A DNA stretch of 64,000 bases from an uncultured Christensenellaceae bacterium (GCA_910588015.1 CAJUOK010000001.1:109678-173677), one strand, 5' to 3'; positions 44,623 through 53,163 are shown, counted from the first letter of the stretch. Program-made: numbers and translations. The notes: generated by a model from the sequence alone, not told the origin.

Positions 44623-45916
44623 TATCCACCTCCCAAAAATTTGACGTAACTTGGATATCTATGCCTTCGTCGGCAAGTTTTCTCGCAAAAGTCTTTTCGA
44701 TTTCCGTATCCGTTATGCGTCGAGTAAAGGTTATGCATACTTTTCCGCTGCAAGATATGACGGAAAGCGACAGCGGAGTAGTTGCGTTGGAAGATATCGC
44801 AAAGCTTGCGCTTTCGACATAATTTTTCATACTGTCGGGTATGTCAAGCACGCCGAAATTCGACAGAGTCGCCGTTTTTTTGGTTTTGCCGAAAAATGTG
44901 TTTGAAAAGTTAAAAAATATCCTCTTTAGAAATAACGGTATAAATCTGACAAGGAAGAACTTTTCCGCCCACACAGTCGTGGAAATTTTGTCTTTGAGAT
45001 TGTCTTTATTCATATCTCTTTTGAGATTTTCGTGCATTATCTCAATGAGTTTTTCCATTGTCGTATCTTCATACGGATTTGCGCCGACGCGCGAAAACAA
45101 CGAAAAATTGCGCAAGGTTTTCGAAGGAAAGATTTTGCGCAGGTTTATTGGCACAAAAAGCTGTATGTCGTTGGCGTTTTGCACCTTATCTTTTATTTGA
45201 CTTTCGTATATAGAACTTATGAAAAGCGCGCCGAGGTATTCCGTCATAGTACAGCCCTTTGAGCGGCACAGCTTGAGAAGTTGGTCGACTTCGCAATACA
45301 TATGTATTATCCCGTTGCCGGGATTGTCAAATAGTATGCCGTCGATATGGTAGGCTTTTTTGCCTTGCAGGTCTTTTACTTTGAGTTTTGACAGTGGAAC
45401 GCGTTTGTAGTTTTTGAGAAAAGAATCTTCGAGCTCTTCGGCGGTAACGGGCGAGCCTACGGTAAGAATTTTTTGGTCGGAAAACACCTCGTTGCCAAGC
45501 AAATTGAGATAGGTATATACCAAAGATTTTACAAATTCCGCCGCGCCCGTAGCATCGCATATCGCGTGGAAAAAGTCGCACGCAATCATATTGCGGAAAT
45601 AGTTGACTCTAAAGCAATAACCGTTGCAATTTTTATCCGTAATTTTTTTTATTGAAGTGCAATCGAGAGGATATACCGAAAGTTTGGAATAGTTGTGGTC
45701 GAAGTAATACCAAAAGACGCCTTTCATCAGTCTGACTTGATAACCGGGAAAACGTCCGATAGTAAGAGAAAGCGCGTTTTGCAAAACTTCCGGGTCGACG
45801 TCTTCTTTAAGATTAACGGTCAAGCGGAATATGTTTTGGCTTTTTTTGCTCACCAACATAGGATATATTTTTGCCGAATTATCCAGCTTGCTCCAAGTCT
45901 CTAAAGATTTTGCCAC
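44612..45916 (-). CDS. Condensation-domain-like acyltransferase (annotated in relatives as alcohol acetyltransferase)
   Basis: The 434-residue protein resembles the chloramphenicol-acetyltransferase/condensation fold. It has WSKLDNSAKIYPML at the start, LSLTIGRFPGYQVRL, and the catalytic-type motif FFHAICDATGAAEF (HxxxD; the usual following Gly is Ala). A second domain has NLRKIFPSKTLRNFSLFSR (family DFG-like region NFSL) and TLSNFGVLDIPDSM. No membrane helix, so cytoplasmic or membrane-associated. It is coupled to the DUF6320-like gene by an 11-bp overlap. Acyl donor and acceptor are unknown. Confidence 0.75.
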   Translation of the reverse strand: MAKSLETWSKLDNSAKIYPMLVSKKSQNIFRLTVNLKEDVDPEVLQNALSLTIGRFPGYQVRLMKGVFWYYFDHNYSKLSVYPLDCTSIKKITDKNCNGYCFRVNYFRNMIACDFFHAICDATGAAEFVKSLVYTYLNLLGNEVFSDQKILTVGSPVTAEELEDSFLKNYKRVPLSKLKVKDLQGKKAYHIDGILFDNPGNGIIHMYCEVDQLLKLCRSKGCTMTEYLGALFISSIYESQIKDKVQNANDIQLFVPINLRKIFPSKTLRNFSLFSRVGANPYEDTTMEKLIEIMHENLKRDMNKDNLKDKISTTVWAEKFFLVRFIPLFLKRIFFNFSNTFFGKTKKTATLSNFGVLDIPDSMKNYVESASFAISSNATTPLSLSVISCSGKVCITFTRRITDTEIEKTFARKLADEGIDIQVTSNFWEVDNAL

Positions 45917-46013
45917 GTCAGTCCCTTTAAACGTTTTTTATTATTGACAGTATATCATAATATATTCGCTTTGGCAACACACATTGCTCGCCAAAAGACA
46001 TATTACAAAAATT

Positions 46014-46544
46014 TTATCTTTTTATTTTTTTAAATTTGCCGACGGGGAGTTTTTTTATCAAAATTTCGTCCAATTCTTCGCAGCTACCTTGCGTAATATG
46101 CGATTTGTCGATTATATGACATTGACGGTCGGAGACGTACATAAAGTAGTGGGTAGACGTCGAAATTATTTTATAAAAATAAGTATAATCTGCCTTTGTA
46201 TGACTATAAAAGCTTTCGTCTCTTTTTTGCAGATGCTCGAATCCGTCTTGCGAAAATCTGTAGATTTCTTTTGTCTGTTTATTTAAATAAGGCGCTGATT
46301 TCGTAAGGGATTTTTGTCCGATAGAGTTAATCAGCATAAGCAACGGCGTAAATAATAAGCCTACCGCAATCAAAGTAATACCTGCAGAGTAATCCGAGGA
46401 ATCTTCCGACATTACAATGCCTATGCCGCCGATTATTATCAAAACCAAAGAAAATATTCCAAAAACAACAAGCAACTTTTTCAGCATAAATTTATTGAGC
46501 GCTCTTTGCGCGTTTATATCCAATTGCGTTTTAAATTCAATCAT
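46014..46544 (-). CDS. YcxB-like membrane protein
   Basis: The 176-residue product has two membrane helices (about residues 25-45 and 55-75) and a soluble C-terminal domain with IYRFSQDGFEHLQ, YFYKIISTSTHYFMYVSDRQCHII. This matches YcxB-like C-terminal domains, in which a strand pair reads a local signal by an unknown mechanism. Function in the family is not established. It stands alone, minus strand, with only a weak AGG ribosome site. Confidence 0.65.
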   Translation of the reverse strand: MIEFKTQLDINAQRALNKFMLKKLLVVFGIFSLVLIIIGGIGIVMSEDSSDYSAGITLIAVGLLFTPLLMLINSIGQKSLTKSAPYLNKQTKEIYRFSQDGFEHLQKRDESFYSHTKADYTYFYKIISTSTHYFMYVSDRQCHIIDKSHITQGSCEELDEILIKKLPVGKFKKIKR

Positions 46545-46665
46545 ATCGATTACCTAATTTATTATATTACTTCGCTGTTTATATTATAAATTCTCGCCGC
46601 AAAAATGTCAATGCGCATATGTAATTATATTGCATAAAAACCAAACGCATTTTGTAAAATATACT

Positions 46666-46911
46666 ATGCAAATTTATGAACTGATAATTGTTTTTTTAAT
46701 AGGCGCAGGCTTGGGCGTGACGGCAAGATATATACTGGGATATAAAAAGAAATATACGCTTTACGTCGCGGTTAATATCTTATTGGGCGGAGCGGCGTGT
46801 CTATTTTGCAATATATTTTGGGAAAGCAACGTATACTCTATATTTTTGAGCGGGTTCGGCGGCGTAATATTCAACGCGTTGTTTTGTATATGGTCATTGA
46901 TTTTCAGATGA
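46666..46911 (+). CDS. Small membrane protein, hypothetical
   Basis: The 81-residue product from ATG 46666 has about three membrane helices (residues 5-22, 30-47, 58-78) with glycine-rich faces (LIGAGLGVTARYILG, SGFGGVIFNALFCIW). A longer frame starts at TTG 46630. No good ribosome site is visible. TTGCAT (46630) and TAAAAT (46655-46660, 19-bp spacer) may form a promoter ending 5 nt before the ATG. Not recognised. Confidence 0.5.
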   Translation: MQIYELIIVFLIGAGLGVTARYILGYKKKYTLYVAVNILLGGAACLFCNIFWESNVYSIFLSGFGGVIFNALFCIWSLIFR

Positions 46912-46928
46912 GTAAATATAAAGAAAAA

Positions 46929-46948
46929 CGGGCGTATGAGTACGCCCG
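46929..46948. terminator. Bidirectional terminator between 46911 and cvpA
   Basis: CGGGCGTA / TACGCCCG 8-bp stem with a TGAG loop, flanked by A-rich (left) and T-rich (right) runs. Confidence 0.8.
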
Positions 46949-46968
46949 CTTAGTTTTGATTTTATTGA

Positions 46969-47562
46969 TTAAATTTGCGCGACTGCGCCCATTATAGCCG
47001 CGGCGGTGTCTCCGCTTGGAGCTGCGGATTTGAATCCGTTGATAAACTGCCATATTACGCCGCCTTCTTTTGCAATAGCCTCCATAAACTTATTGAAAAG
47101 GTTGTTGGTGACAAGCCAGTTGGCAAAAGCGTCTTTTTGCGAATCCGCGATGACTTTTTGCATAAAGCTTGCGTCTCTGAAGATATTGATAACGTAACCT
47201 ATCAATATCAATGCGATAAAACCTACAAAAGCATAGAACAGTCCGCCCAACAGTCTGTTGACGCCGCTGACGGGGGAGGCTTCTATTTTCTTATTGATTG
47301 CCAACGTGATAACGGAAAATATTGTGAAGAATACGATGGCAACGATTACCGCGCTTATGCCCGAAAGCACTCCCGTCGGAATTTTTTGAAACGCCGAAAC
47401 AGAAGTAAGCGCTTTTGCGACGTAAGGCGTAACGAATATCGTCAACAGCGACGTGCCGACTATGGAAAGAAGGCGCAACAGCGTCCTGACGATACCTCTG
47501 ACCATACCGACGACAAAGCATATCGCAAAAACTATTATAGATACAATCGATAAATACGACAT
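46969..47562 (-). CDS. CvpA-family membrane protein
   Basis: The 197-residue product has four membrane helices (about residues 3-22, 28-48, 65-85, 108-128). It carries the family features MVRGIVRTLLRLLSIVGTSLL and GGLFYAFVGFIALILIGYVI with a conserved Gly-rich turn before helix four. CvpA proteins affect envelope stability and colicin V production in other bacteria; their molecular role is not settled. AAGGAG precedes the ATG. Confidence 0.85.
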   Translation of the reverse strand: MSYLSIVSIIVFAICFVVGMVRGIVRTLLRLLSIVGTSLLTIFVTPYVAKALTSVSAFQKIPTGVLSGISAVIVAIVFFTIFSVITLAINKKIEASPVSGVNRLLGGLFYAFVGFIALILIGYVINIFRDASFMQKVIADSQKDAFANWLVTNNLFNKFMEAIAKEGGVIWQFINGFKSAAPSGDTAAAIMGAVAQI

Positions 47563-47760
47563 AATAACTCCTTATATATTATATCCGACTTCTTCGAATA
47601 TTTACACTGTTATTATAATATCGTCGTTATAAATTTGTCAATGCTGTGACTCGGCAAATATAACACAAATTTTGCAGATTATACACAATTTGTTTTGGGA
47701 CTTTTTAAGTTTTTTGATTTAAAGGTATAAATTCTTTAATGCGTGTAAACAATTACCCAT

Positions 47761-48228
47761 ATGAAAAACTTGGTATTTTTATGTATAGGAACAACAAAAA
47801 TCATCGGAGACAGCATTGGTCCCAAAGTGGGAGATAAGCTCAAGCAACTCAACGTCGACGCTTTCGTATACGGCAATACGGAGAGACAGGTCACGGCTAT
47901 CAACGTCGAAGATTACGCAAAAATGATAAAACAGCGTCACAAGGAAGACACTGTCGTCGTCATTGACTCCGCCCTTGGAAAGACCGTAGATATAGGAGCT
48001 ATAAAGGTTACTCGCAACGGCATTAAGCCGGGAGGAGCTTTTGACAAAAACAAGGACAGAATAGGCGATATCGGTATTTTGGCGGTTGTGGGAGACGCAG
48101 ACGGCGACCGTATGCGCGAGCTTAAGACGAGAGACGAAAATTTCATTTCCTCGCTTGTTGATAAAGTCGTGGAATTCGCCAACGGTCTGCTTTTCAGAGC
48201 GGCAAGTCTCAAAGTCGCGCAGGTTTGA
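47761..48228 (+). CDS. yyaC: Spore protein YyaC (putative germination-protease-like fold)
   Basis: The 155-residue product has FLCIGTTKIIGDSIGPKVGDKLKQL, VYGNTERQVTAINVEDY, VVVIDSALGKTVDIGAIKV and GIKPGGAFDKNKDRIGDIGI. That is the full YyaC pattern, related to the fold of the GPR spore protease and hydrogenase-maturation proteases. YyaC occurs only in spore formers and is expressed during sporulation; its substrate is unknown. In Bacillus it lies near the spo0J/parB locus; here it is about 20 kb away. No clear ribosome site precedes the ATG. Confidence 0.9.
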   Translation: MKNLVFLCIGTTKIIGDSIGPKVGDKLKQLNVDAFVYGNTERQVTAINVEDYAKMIKQRHKEDTVVVIDSALGKTVDIGAIKVTRNGIKPGGAFDKNKDRIGDIGILAVVGDADGDRMRELKTRDENFISSLVDKVVEFANGLLFRAASLKVAQV

Positions 48229-48328
48229 ACAAGTCAGTGAATTTAAAAAAGAATAGGCTGTTAATCGCCGTATTTGTTCATTTCATTTTCCGTTGACTAA
48301 ATCTTTACAAAAGTTATAGCCAACATTA

Positions 48329-48358
48329 TTGACTAATTCTTTTGCAATAATATATAAT
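48329..48358 (+). promoter_or_regulatory. ftsH promoter
   Basis: TTGACT (48329-48334), 18-bp spacer, TATAAT (48353-48358), about 57 bp before the GTG start. Confidence 0.7.
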
Positions 48359-48415
48359 AATGTTGGCAATTTACAAATATATTTAATTGGCGAGACATTT
48401 CGCTGGGAGGAAAAA

Positions 48416-50542
48416 GTGAACAAAAAAGCGCTTTATGGCAGAATTGCAATGCTTGTCTTATTGGCGGTATTGATAATTGTGTTTGTATATTTTATGTTTT
48501 TCAACAGCAAACCCACGGAGATTGCATATAGCAAAGGCGACGTGGCGAGCGTTGATAATCAAGGATTGGTTCAGAAGATAGAGTCGGGCAAGATAGGAGC
48601 TCTTTATATAGAGTCTTATAAAGTATACGCTTTAAAATCCGACGCGACGGAAGCCGAACTTAAAGCTTTCTACCGCAATCCGACGAAAAAAGCTACTTAT
48701 GTCGCAACAATAGATTACCGTACCAATTTCAAACAATATCTTGACGACCTCAAGGAAAAATACGACAGCGGCGAAACCGAAGTTGCCGTTCCGCAGTATA
48801 TTTTCAACGACCCGAATTCGGGCGTAAATATCACGTCGCTTATATTTCCGATACTTGCATTGATAATTTGTTCGGTCGTAATATTCTTTATTTTCAGACA
48901 AAGCGCAAGTTCCAACCGTCAGGCAATGGACTTCGGTAAGACCAAAGCAAGACTTAATATGAATGTCAACGTCAGATTTACCGACGTTGCCGGCGCGGAA
49001 GAAGAAAAAGAAGAGCTACAGGAAATCGTTGAATTTCTCAAAGACCCCCAAAAGTTTTTGCAACTGGGAGCCAGAATTCCAAAAGGCGTGCTTTTGGTAG
49101 GACCTCCGGGAACGGGTAAAACGCTTTTTGCAAAAGCAGTAGCAGGCGAGTCCAACGTGCCGTTCTTCTCTATAAGCGGCAGTGATTTTGTAGAGATGTT
49201 TGTCGGAACGGGCGCGGCAAGAGTAAGAGACTTGTTTAATCAAGCAAAGAAGAATATGCCTTGCATAATTTTTATCGACGAAATAGACGCCGTGGGCAGA
49301 CAGAGAGGTTCCGGTCTTGGCGGCGGACACGACGAAAGAGAACAGACGTTGAACCAGCTTCTTGTGCAAATGGACGGTTTTGAAAAGAACGAAGGCATAA
49401 TCATTATGGCGGCGACCAACAGAGCCGATATACTTGACCCCGCTTTGTTAAGACCGGGCAGATTCGACAGACAGATATATGTCAACGTACCCGACGTCAA
49501 GGGCAGAGAAGAGATACTCAAAGTCCATTCGCGAAACAAACCTCTTGCTCCCGACGTATCGTTTAAAATTCTTGCGAGAATGACAAGCGGATTCAGCGGC
49601 GCAGACCTTGAAAATCTTCTCAACGAGGCGGCTATATTGGCAGCTAGAGCAGGCAGAAAGGTCATTATTATGGAAGATATTCTCGAAGGTATCAACAAGG
49701 TAATAGCAGGACCGCAGAAAAAGTCCAGAATAGTCACCGAAAGCGATAAGAGAATAACGGCTTATCACGAATCGGGACACGCGATAATAGGCAAACTTTT
49801 GGAAAATTGCGACGACGTGCAAGAAGTCAGCATAATTCCGAGAGGTATGGCGGCGGGATATACTCTCACCAGACCGGAAAACGACGATTCTCACGTTACG
49901 AGAAATAAGCTTATCGATATGGTTACTATGATGCTCGGCGGAAGAGCGGCGGAAGAGATTGTAATTAAAGACATTTCGACAGGCGCGTCCAACGATATAG
50001 AAAGAGCTAGCAATATCGCAAAGAAAATGGTCACTCAATGGGGTATGTCCAAGGCTATAGGCAATATGTATCTCGGCGGCGACAAAGAAGTATTCCTCGG
50101 CAGAGATTACGGCACGACGCATTCCTACAGCGACGACCTCGGCGGAATAATAGACAATGAAATAAAATCCATTCTCGACAGCTGTTATGACAGAGCGATA
50201 GAGATATTGCAAGCGAATCGCGAAGTTATGGATAATATGGTAAAAGTTCTCTTTGAGAAAGAGACTATATATACTGAAGAGGTCAATATGCTGTTCGACG
50301 GCAAGAGCGCCGAAGAAGTTATCGCATATATTGACGAAAGGCAGGCTAAGAAAGAATCTTATAAAAGAACGGAACCTGCTCCCAAAGTAGTTATTGTCGA
50401 AGAGAAGACTGAAATAGATTCTAATGCGGCAAACCAAAGCCAACAGGAGTCCGAAAGCGTCGAAGAAATAAAGAGCGACGATACCGCCGACACTTCGCAA
50501 GATGAAAAGTCTCCCGACGATTCGACTGATAAAAAAGAATAA
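48416..50542 (+). CDS. ftsH: ATP-dependent zinc metalloprotease FtsH
   Basis: FtsH is a hexameric membrane AAA+ protease that degrades damaged membrane proteins and regulators. The start is set at GTG 48416 because GGGAGG lies 6 nt before it and the product then begins with the usual KKALYGRIAML helix; an upstream ATG has no site. The 708 residues contain two membrane helices (about 8-28 and 140-160), Walker A GPPGTGKT, Walker B IIFIDEIDAVGRQRG, second region of homology NRADILDPALLRPGRFDRQ, and the zinc motif HESGH with the later Asp. The C-terminal 70 residues are acidic and disordered. Confidence 0.97.
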   Translation: MNKKALYGRIAMLVLLAVLIIVFVYFMFFNSKPTEIAYSKGDVASVDNQGLVQKIESGKIGALYIESYKVYALKSDATEAELKAFYRNPTKKATYVATIDYRTNFKQYLDDLKEKYDSGETEVAVPQYIFNDPNSGVNITSLIFPILALIICSVVIFFIFRQSASSNRQAMDFGKTKARLNMNVNVRFTDVAGAEEEKEELQEIVEFLKDPQKFLQLGARIPKGVLLVGPPGTGKTLFAKAVAGESNVPFFSISGSDFVEMFVGTGAARVRDLFNQAKKNMPCIIFIDEIDAVGRQRGSGLGGGHDEREQTLNQLLVQMDGFEKNEGIIIMAATNRADILDPALLRPGRFDRQIYVNVPDVKGREEILKVHSRNKPLAPDVSFKILARMTSGFSGADLENLLNEAAILAARAGRKVIIMEDILEGINKVIAGPQKKSRIVTESDKRITAYHESGHAIIGKLLENCDDVQEVSIIPRGMAAGYTLTRPENDDSHVTRNKLIDMVTMMLGGRAAEEIVIKDISTGASNDIERASNIAKKMVTQWGMSKAIGNMYLGGDKEVFLGRDYGTTHSYSDDLGGIIDNEIKSILDSCYDRAIEILQANREVMDNMVKVLFEKETIYTEEVNMLFDGKSAEEVIAYIDERQAKKESYKRTEPAPKVVIVEEKTEIDSNAANQSQQESESVEEIKSDDTADTSQDEKSPDDSTDKKE

Positions 50543-50554
50543 AATATCAAATAC

Positions 50555-50589
50555 AAAAACCACCCTTGTCTTAAGCAAGGGTGGTTTTT
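50555..50589 (+). terminator. Terminator after ftsH
   Basis: AAAAACCACCCTTG / CAAGGGTGGTTTTT 14-bp stem with a 7-nt loop; works in both directions for ftsH and the convergent TM2 gene. Confidence 0.92.
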
Positions 50590-50617
50590 GTATTATTAAG
50601 AGAAGTAAATATAAAGT

Positions 50618-50953
50618 TTAAATGCGTTTTGCAATTTCTTGATAGTTCCATTCTTTTGATTTTTTGCCGACAATAAACCAATCGATTATCGTCCATATTC
50701 CGAAAAATCCACCCGTTATAAATTTAAGTATTCCCATTCCTGTTTGTCCCAAAAGGTATCTGTCTATTCCCAGCCAGCCGAAAAATACAGACAATACTGT
50801 TATCATAGTTGGGTTTTTAAAGTTTACGGTCGAAAGCAGATTGTATTTTTCATCGGGACATCTTTCGAGAGCTTCTTCGATATATGCTCTTTTGTCCGCA
50901 GGGAAAAGGTTGCCGTAAGCCATCATAAAATTTGCAATTTTTTGTTGTTCCAT
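50618..50953 (-). CDS. TM2-domain membrane protein
   Basis: The 111-residue product has a short cytoplasmic N-terminus (FMMAYGNLFPADKRAYIEEAL) and a TM2 domain: two membrane helices joined by the signature LSVFFGWLGIDRYLLGQTGMGILKF (GWLG.DRFYLG type) then GGFFGIWTIIDWF. TM2 proteins are small and of unknown role. Divergent from the Xre regulator at 51077, with shared operator-like palindromes between them, so the regulator may control this gene. AAGGAG precedes the ATG. Confidence 0.85.
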   Translation of the reverse strand: MEQQKIANFMMAYGNLFPADKRAYIEEALERCPDEKYNLLSTVNFKNPTMITVLSVFFGWLGIDRYLLGQTGMGILKFITGGFFGIWTIIDWFIVGKKSKEWNYQEIAKRI

Positions 50954-50983
50954 CGTTTGTTCTCCTTAAAATTTTATTAGATA

Positions 50984-51053
50984 TACGAAATATCGTAATA
51001 AGTATACGATATATAATATTGTTTGTCAATATTATCTCGTATAAAATATACGA
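50984..51053. promoter_or_regulatory. Operator-like TATACGA palindromes between TM2 and Xre genes
   Basis: TACGA/TCGTA arms with a 4-bp centre at 50984-50997; a lone TATACGA at 51003-51009; and a palindrome TCGTATA-AAA-TATACGA at 51037-51053. The repeated half-site TATACGA in a short divergent region fits autoregulation by the adjacent Xre protein. Confidence 0.55.
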
Positions 51054-51076
51054 AAAAGATAATTATAGGTAAATGT

Positions 51077-51391
51077 ATGGATATTCTTGCAAAAATAATA
51101 GATTTGCGTAATAAAAAAGGGTGGACTGAATATAAGTTAAGTCTGGAATCCAACGTGCCGCAGACTACTATCTCGTCGTGGTTCAGGAAGAACGTACAAC
51201 CGTCCGTTGCCTCTTTGCAAGCGATATGCAACGCTTGCGGTATTACGCTGTCGCAATTTTTTGCCGAAGAAGACGATTTGGTGCAACTCACAGACTGTCA
51301 AAAAAAGTTGCTTGAAGAATATGCCGCGCTTTCGCAAAAGCAGCAAGACGCGTTGTTGTCGCTGTTGATTTCTATGCGTATAGACAGTTAA
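51077..51391 (+). CDS. Xre-family transcriptional regulator
   Basis: The 104-residue protein has an N-terminal Cro/C1 helix-turn-helix (LRNKKGWTEYKLSLESNVPQTTISSWFRKNVQPS) up to residue 65, with LSQFFAEE closing the domain. A C-terminal helix (LTDCQKKLLEEYAALSQKQQDALLSLL) probably dimerises. ATG 51077 is preferred over an in-frame ATG at 51023 that lies inside the operator region. It probably binds the TATACGA sites upstream. The ASCH-domain gene follows 26 bp later. Confidence 0.8.
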   Translation: MDILAKIIDLRNKKGWTEYKLSLESNVPQTTISSWFRKNVQPSVASLQAICNACGITLSQFFAEEDDLVQLTDCQKKLLEEYAALSQKQQDALLSLLISMRIDS

Positions 51392-51417
51392 GTTTGTTGA
51401 CAATCGGAGCGGAAGTT

Positions 51418-51753
51418 ATGGATATGAAATTGGCGCAAGAACCATTTGAAATGATAGCTAACGGAGAAAAAACCGTAGAAGTTAGGCTTTACGATGAAAA
51501 AAGAGCAAAGTTAAAATTAGGAGATACTATAAGATTTACGCGCGTAAAAGATAATGTACGTTATATTGACGTCCAAGTAGTTTCTTTAAAAGTCTTCAGA
51601 AATTTTTATGAGTTGTTTACTTCTTCGATTGCCGATAAATGCGGCGTAGGGAATTTGAGCGCAGCCGAAGCCGCAGGAGAAATGTATAAGTATTATACGC
51701 CGCAAGATGAGGTAAAATTCGGAGTGCTGGCAATAGGTTTTGAATTAATTTGA
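51418..51753 (+). CDS. ASCH-domain protein
   Basis: The 111-residue product is a small beta-barrel of the ASCH/PUA-like superfamily: KLAQEPFEMIANGEKTVEVRLYDEKRAKLKLGDTIRF contains the family G.KT.E.R..D..R..(L)..GD signature. ASCH domains bind RNA or modified nucleobases, and some have amidohydrolase or RNase activity. Position after an Xre gene suggests co-expression. ATG 51418 has GGAGCGG upstream; an in-frame TTG at 51394 is less likely. The 3' end overlaps the convergent ECF gene by 9 bp. Confidence 0.75.
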   Translation: MDMKLAQEPFEMIANGEKTVEVRLYDEKRAKLKLGDTIRFTRVKDNVRYIDVQVVSLKVFRNFYELFTSSIADKCGVGNLSAAEAAGEMYKYYTPQDEVKFGVLAIGFELI

Positions 51754-52323
51754 ATTTATCCTTGCCGATTTGCTACTTTTGACGCTTTTGAATTTGTCGG
51801 GACAAATGCGGTCGAGAATTCCTATCAAGGGTATAAAAGCAATCAAAAATAAGACAAGATTGCATATTATCTGAACTATATAAAAGACCGCGCCGCGAGT
51901 ATAAATTATTGCAAACCGTTTCCAAAATCTATCAAAAAATCCCGTTAGCAATCCCGTATCAATCAGGGAACTCAATACTCCGAAAGCCGCGGTCATTATC
52001 ATTGCGCACGCAGTCACGGCAAAACGGTTTTTAATGCCGTATCTGCCGAGTATCATAAAGACGAAAGTCACCGCGCCCCAATGAATAAGATAAGTTATCA
52101 CCCAGGTATTCACACCCCATATCAAAGTTTCCAGTCCCACAAATACATAGGTTGCCAATATTCCCGCTCCGCCGAAAACATAACCGTATACGGCGCAAAG
52201 CAAAGTGACGATTTCCACGTTGGGTATCGCCGCCAACGCAAGTTTGCCGCCTTCCAAGGTTGCTGCCATAACGGCTATTAGCGCGATTTTCAACGCGCGA
52301 GTTCTGTGGACGGAGTCGTTCAT
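51745..52323 (-). CDS. ECF transporter S component, probable cobalamin-related substrate
   Basis: The 192-residue protein has five to six membrane helices and the layout of ECF-type S components: an N-terminal charged stretch, ALKIALIAVMAATLEGGKLALAAIPNVEIVTLL (the first helix pair with the AxxxA-type interface), GYVFGGAGILATYVFVG, and later helices. S components bind a vitamin and dock on a shared EcfAAT module, which is not encoded here. It lies 4 bp after the DUF4430 lipoprotein under a cobalamin riboswitch, so B12 or a precursor is the inferred substrate. Confidence 0.72.
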   Translation of the reverse strand: MNDSVHRTRALKIALIAVMAATLEGGKLALAAIPNVEIVTLLCAVYGYVFGGAGILATYVFVGLETLIWGVNTWVITYLIHWGAVTFVFMILGRYGIKNRFAVTACAMIMTAAFGVLSSLIDTGLLTGFFDRFWKRFAIIYTRGAVFYIVQIICNLVLFLIAFIPLIGILDRICPDKFKSVKSSKSARINSN

Positions 52324-52327
52324 AACG

Positions 52328-52828
52328 TCAGAATTTTATTGTTGTTATTACGATAGTGCAATTATCTTTGATTAACATTTGGCTTGCATTGGAAATGCTG
52401 TTGGTGTATTGCTTGCCTTTATAAGTGATTTGACTTGCATATACGGACACATCAAAGTCTTCTTCTACGTCGGTATATATGTAAATATAATTACCGTTTT
52501 CGTTTTTAAGTTCGTTGATTTGCGTCAGAAAAGCTCCATAGCCGGAATCTTCGGCGGTATAAGTAAGTTCGCCTTGCTCTTTGAGATAAGCAAGTATTGC
52601 CATAAGTCCTTTTTTATCGGATTGGGCAGATTGAGCTTCATCGATGTTTACGGTGTACTCTTTGGCATTATCTCCGTTGAGAATCACCAGTTGCATTTGA
52701 CGGGCGTTACCGCTGCTGCTGTTGTCGCTGTTGTCGTTTTCGTCATTGTTGTAAAAACAAGCGCAAAGCGCACTCACACACAAAGTCAACAACAATAACG
52801 CTGTGATTATTTTTGCATACTTTTTCAT
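52328..52828 (-). CDS. DUF4430 lipoprotein, probable corrinoid-binding
   Basis: The 166-residue precursor has a signal peptide and lipobox LCAC with Cys24, then a low-complexity Asn/Asp/Ser linker (residues 26-42). The remainder is one DUF4430 domain (KEYTVNIDEAQSAQSDKKGLMAILAYLKEQ ... GYGAFLTQINEL ... YIYTDVEEDFDVSVYASQITYKGKQY). DUF4430 resembles the beta domain of transcobalamin and intrinsic factor. A cobalamin riboswitch directly upstream supports binding of B12 on the outer face of the membrane. AAGGAG lies before the ATG. Confidence 0.8.
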   Translation of the reverse strand: MKKYAKIITALLLLTLCVSALCACFYNNDENDNSDNSSSGNARQMQLVILNGDNAKEYTVNIDEAQSAQSDKKGLMAILAYLKEQGELTYTAEDSGYGAFLTQINELKNENGNYIYIYTDVEEDFDVSVYASQITYKGKQYTNSISNASQMLIKDNCTIVITTIKF

Positions 52829-52883
52829 TTTGTATACTCCTTTTAAAGTTTTTCCAAAGTAATTCGACGAAAACGGCGCGAAA

Positions 52884-52905
52884 TAAAAAACGCCCTAATA
52901 GGGCG
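52884..52905 (-). terminator. Regulated terminator at the end of the cobalamin riboswitch
   Basis: CGCCC-TATTA-GGGCG hairpin (52905-52891) followed by TTTTTTATTT on the minus strand, about 60 nt before the DUF4430 gene. Its position suggests transcription attenuation by the riboswitch. Confidence 0.8.
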
Positions 52906-52924
52906 GGTAAGCTATAGCAACGCT

Positions 52925-53112
52925 ACGACTTGACTTCCCACCGAAATCCGTCTTTGTCCATTGCAGGCAGGTCTCCTGACTTACGGCTTCTTTCCTTACG
53001 CTCTCTTCCCGATTTTTCAGTGATAATGAGCGCTTGTAGCCGTTACAGTAGCGGGGGCTGTCGGAGATTTTCACACCGTTCCCTTATTAATGTATAGCAT
53101 ACAGCTAAAACA
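52925..53112 (-). promoter_or_regulatory. Cobalamin (B12) riboswitch
   Basis: Minus-strand elements occur in the family order: GGGAACGGTGTGAAAATC, then ACAGCCCCCGCTACTGTAA at about 53061-53043, a variable arm, then the B12 box GTCAGGAGACCTGCCT at 52980-52965, and a 3' GTGGGAAGTC. The aptamer should bind adenosyl- or methylcobalamin and shut off the DUF4430-ECF operon when B12 is plentiful. Ends are approximate. Confidence 0.93.
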
Positions 53113-53134
53113 ACCTTACAACTTTATTTGTTAA

Positions 53135-53163
53135 AGTATAAACTTTACAGCGTATAAAGTCAA
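53135..53163 (-). promoter_or_regulatory. Promoter of the riboswitch operon
   Basis: Minus-strand TTGACT (53163-53158), 17-bp spacer, TATACT (53140-53135), about 20 bp before the aptamer begins. Confidence 0.75.
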
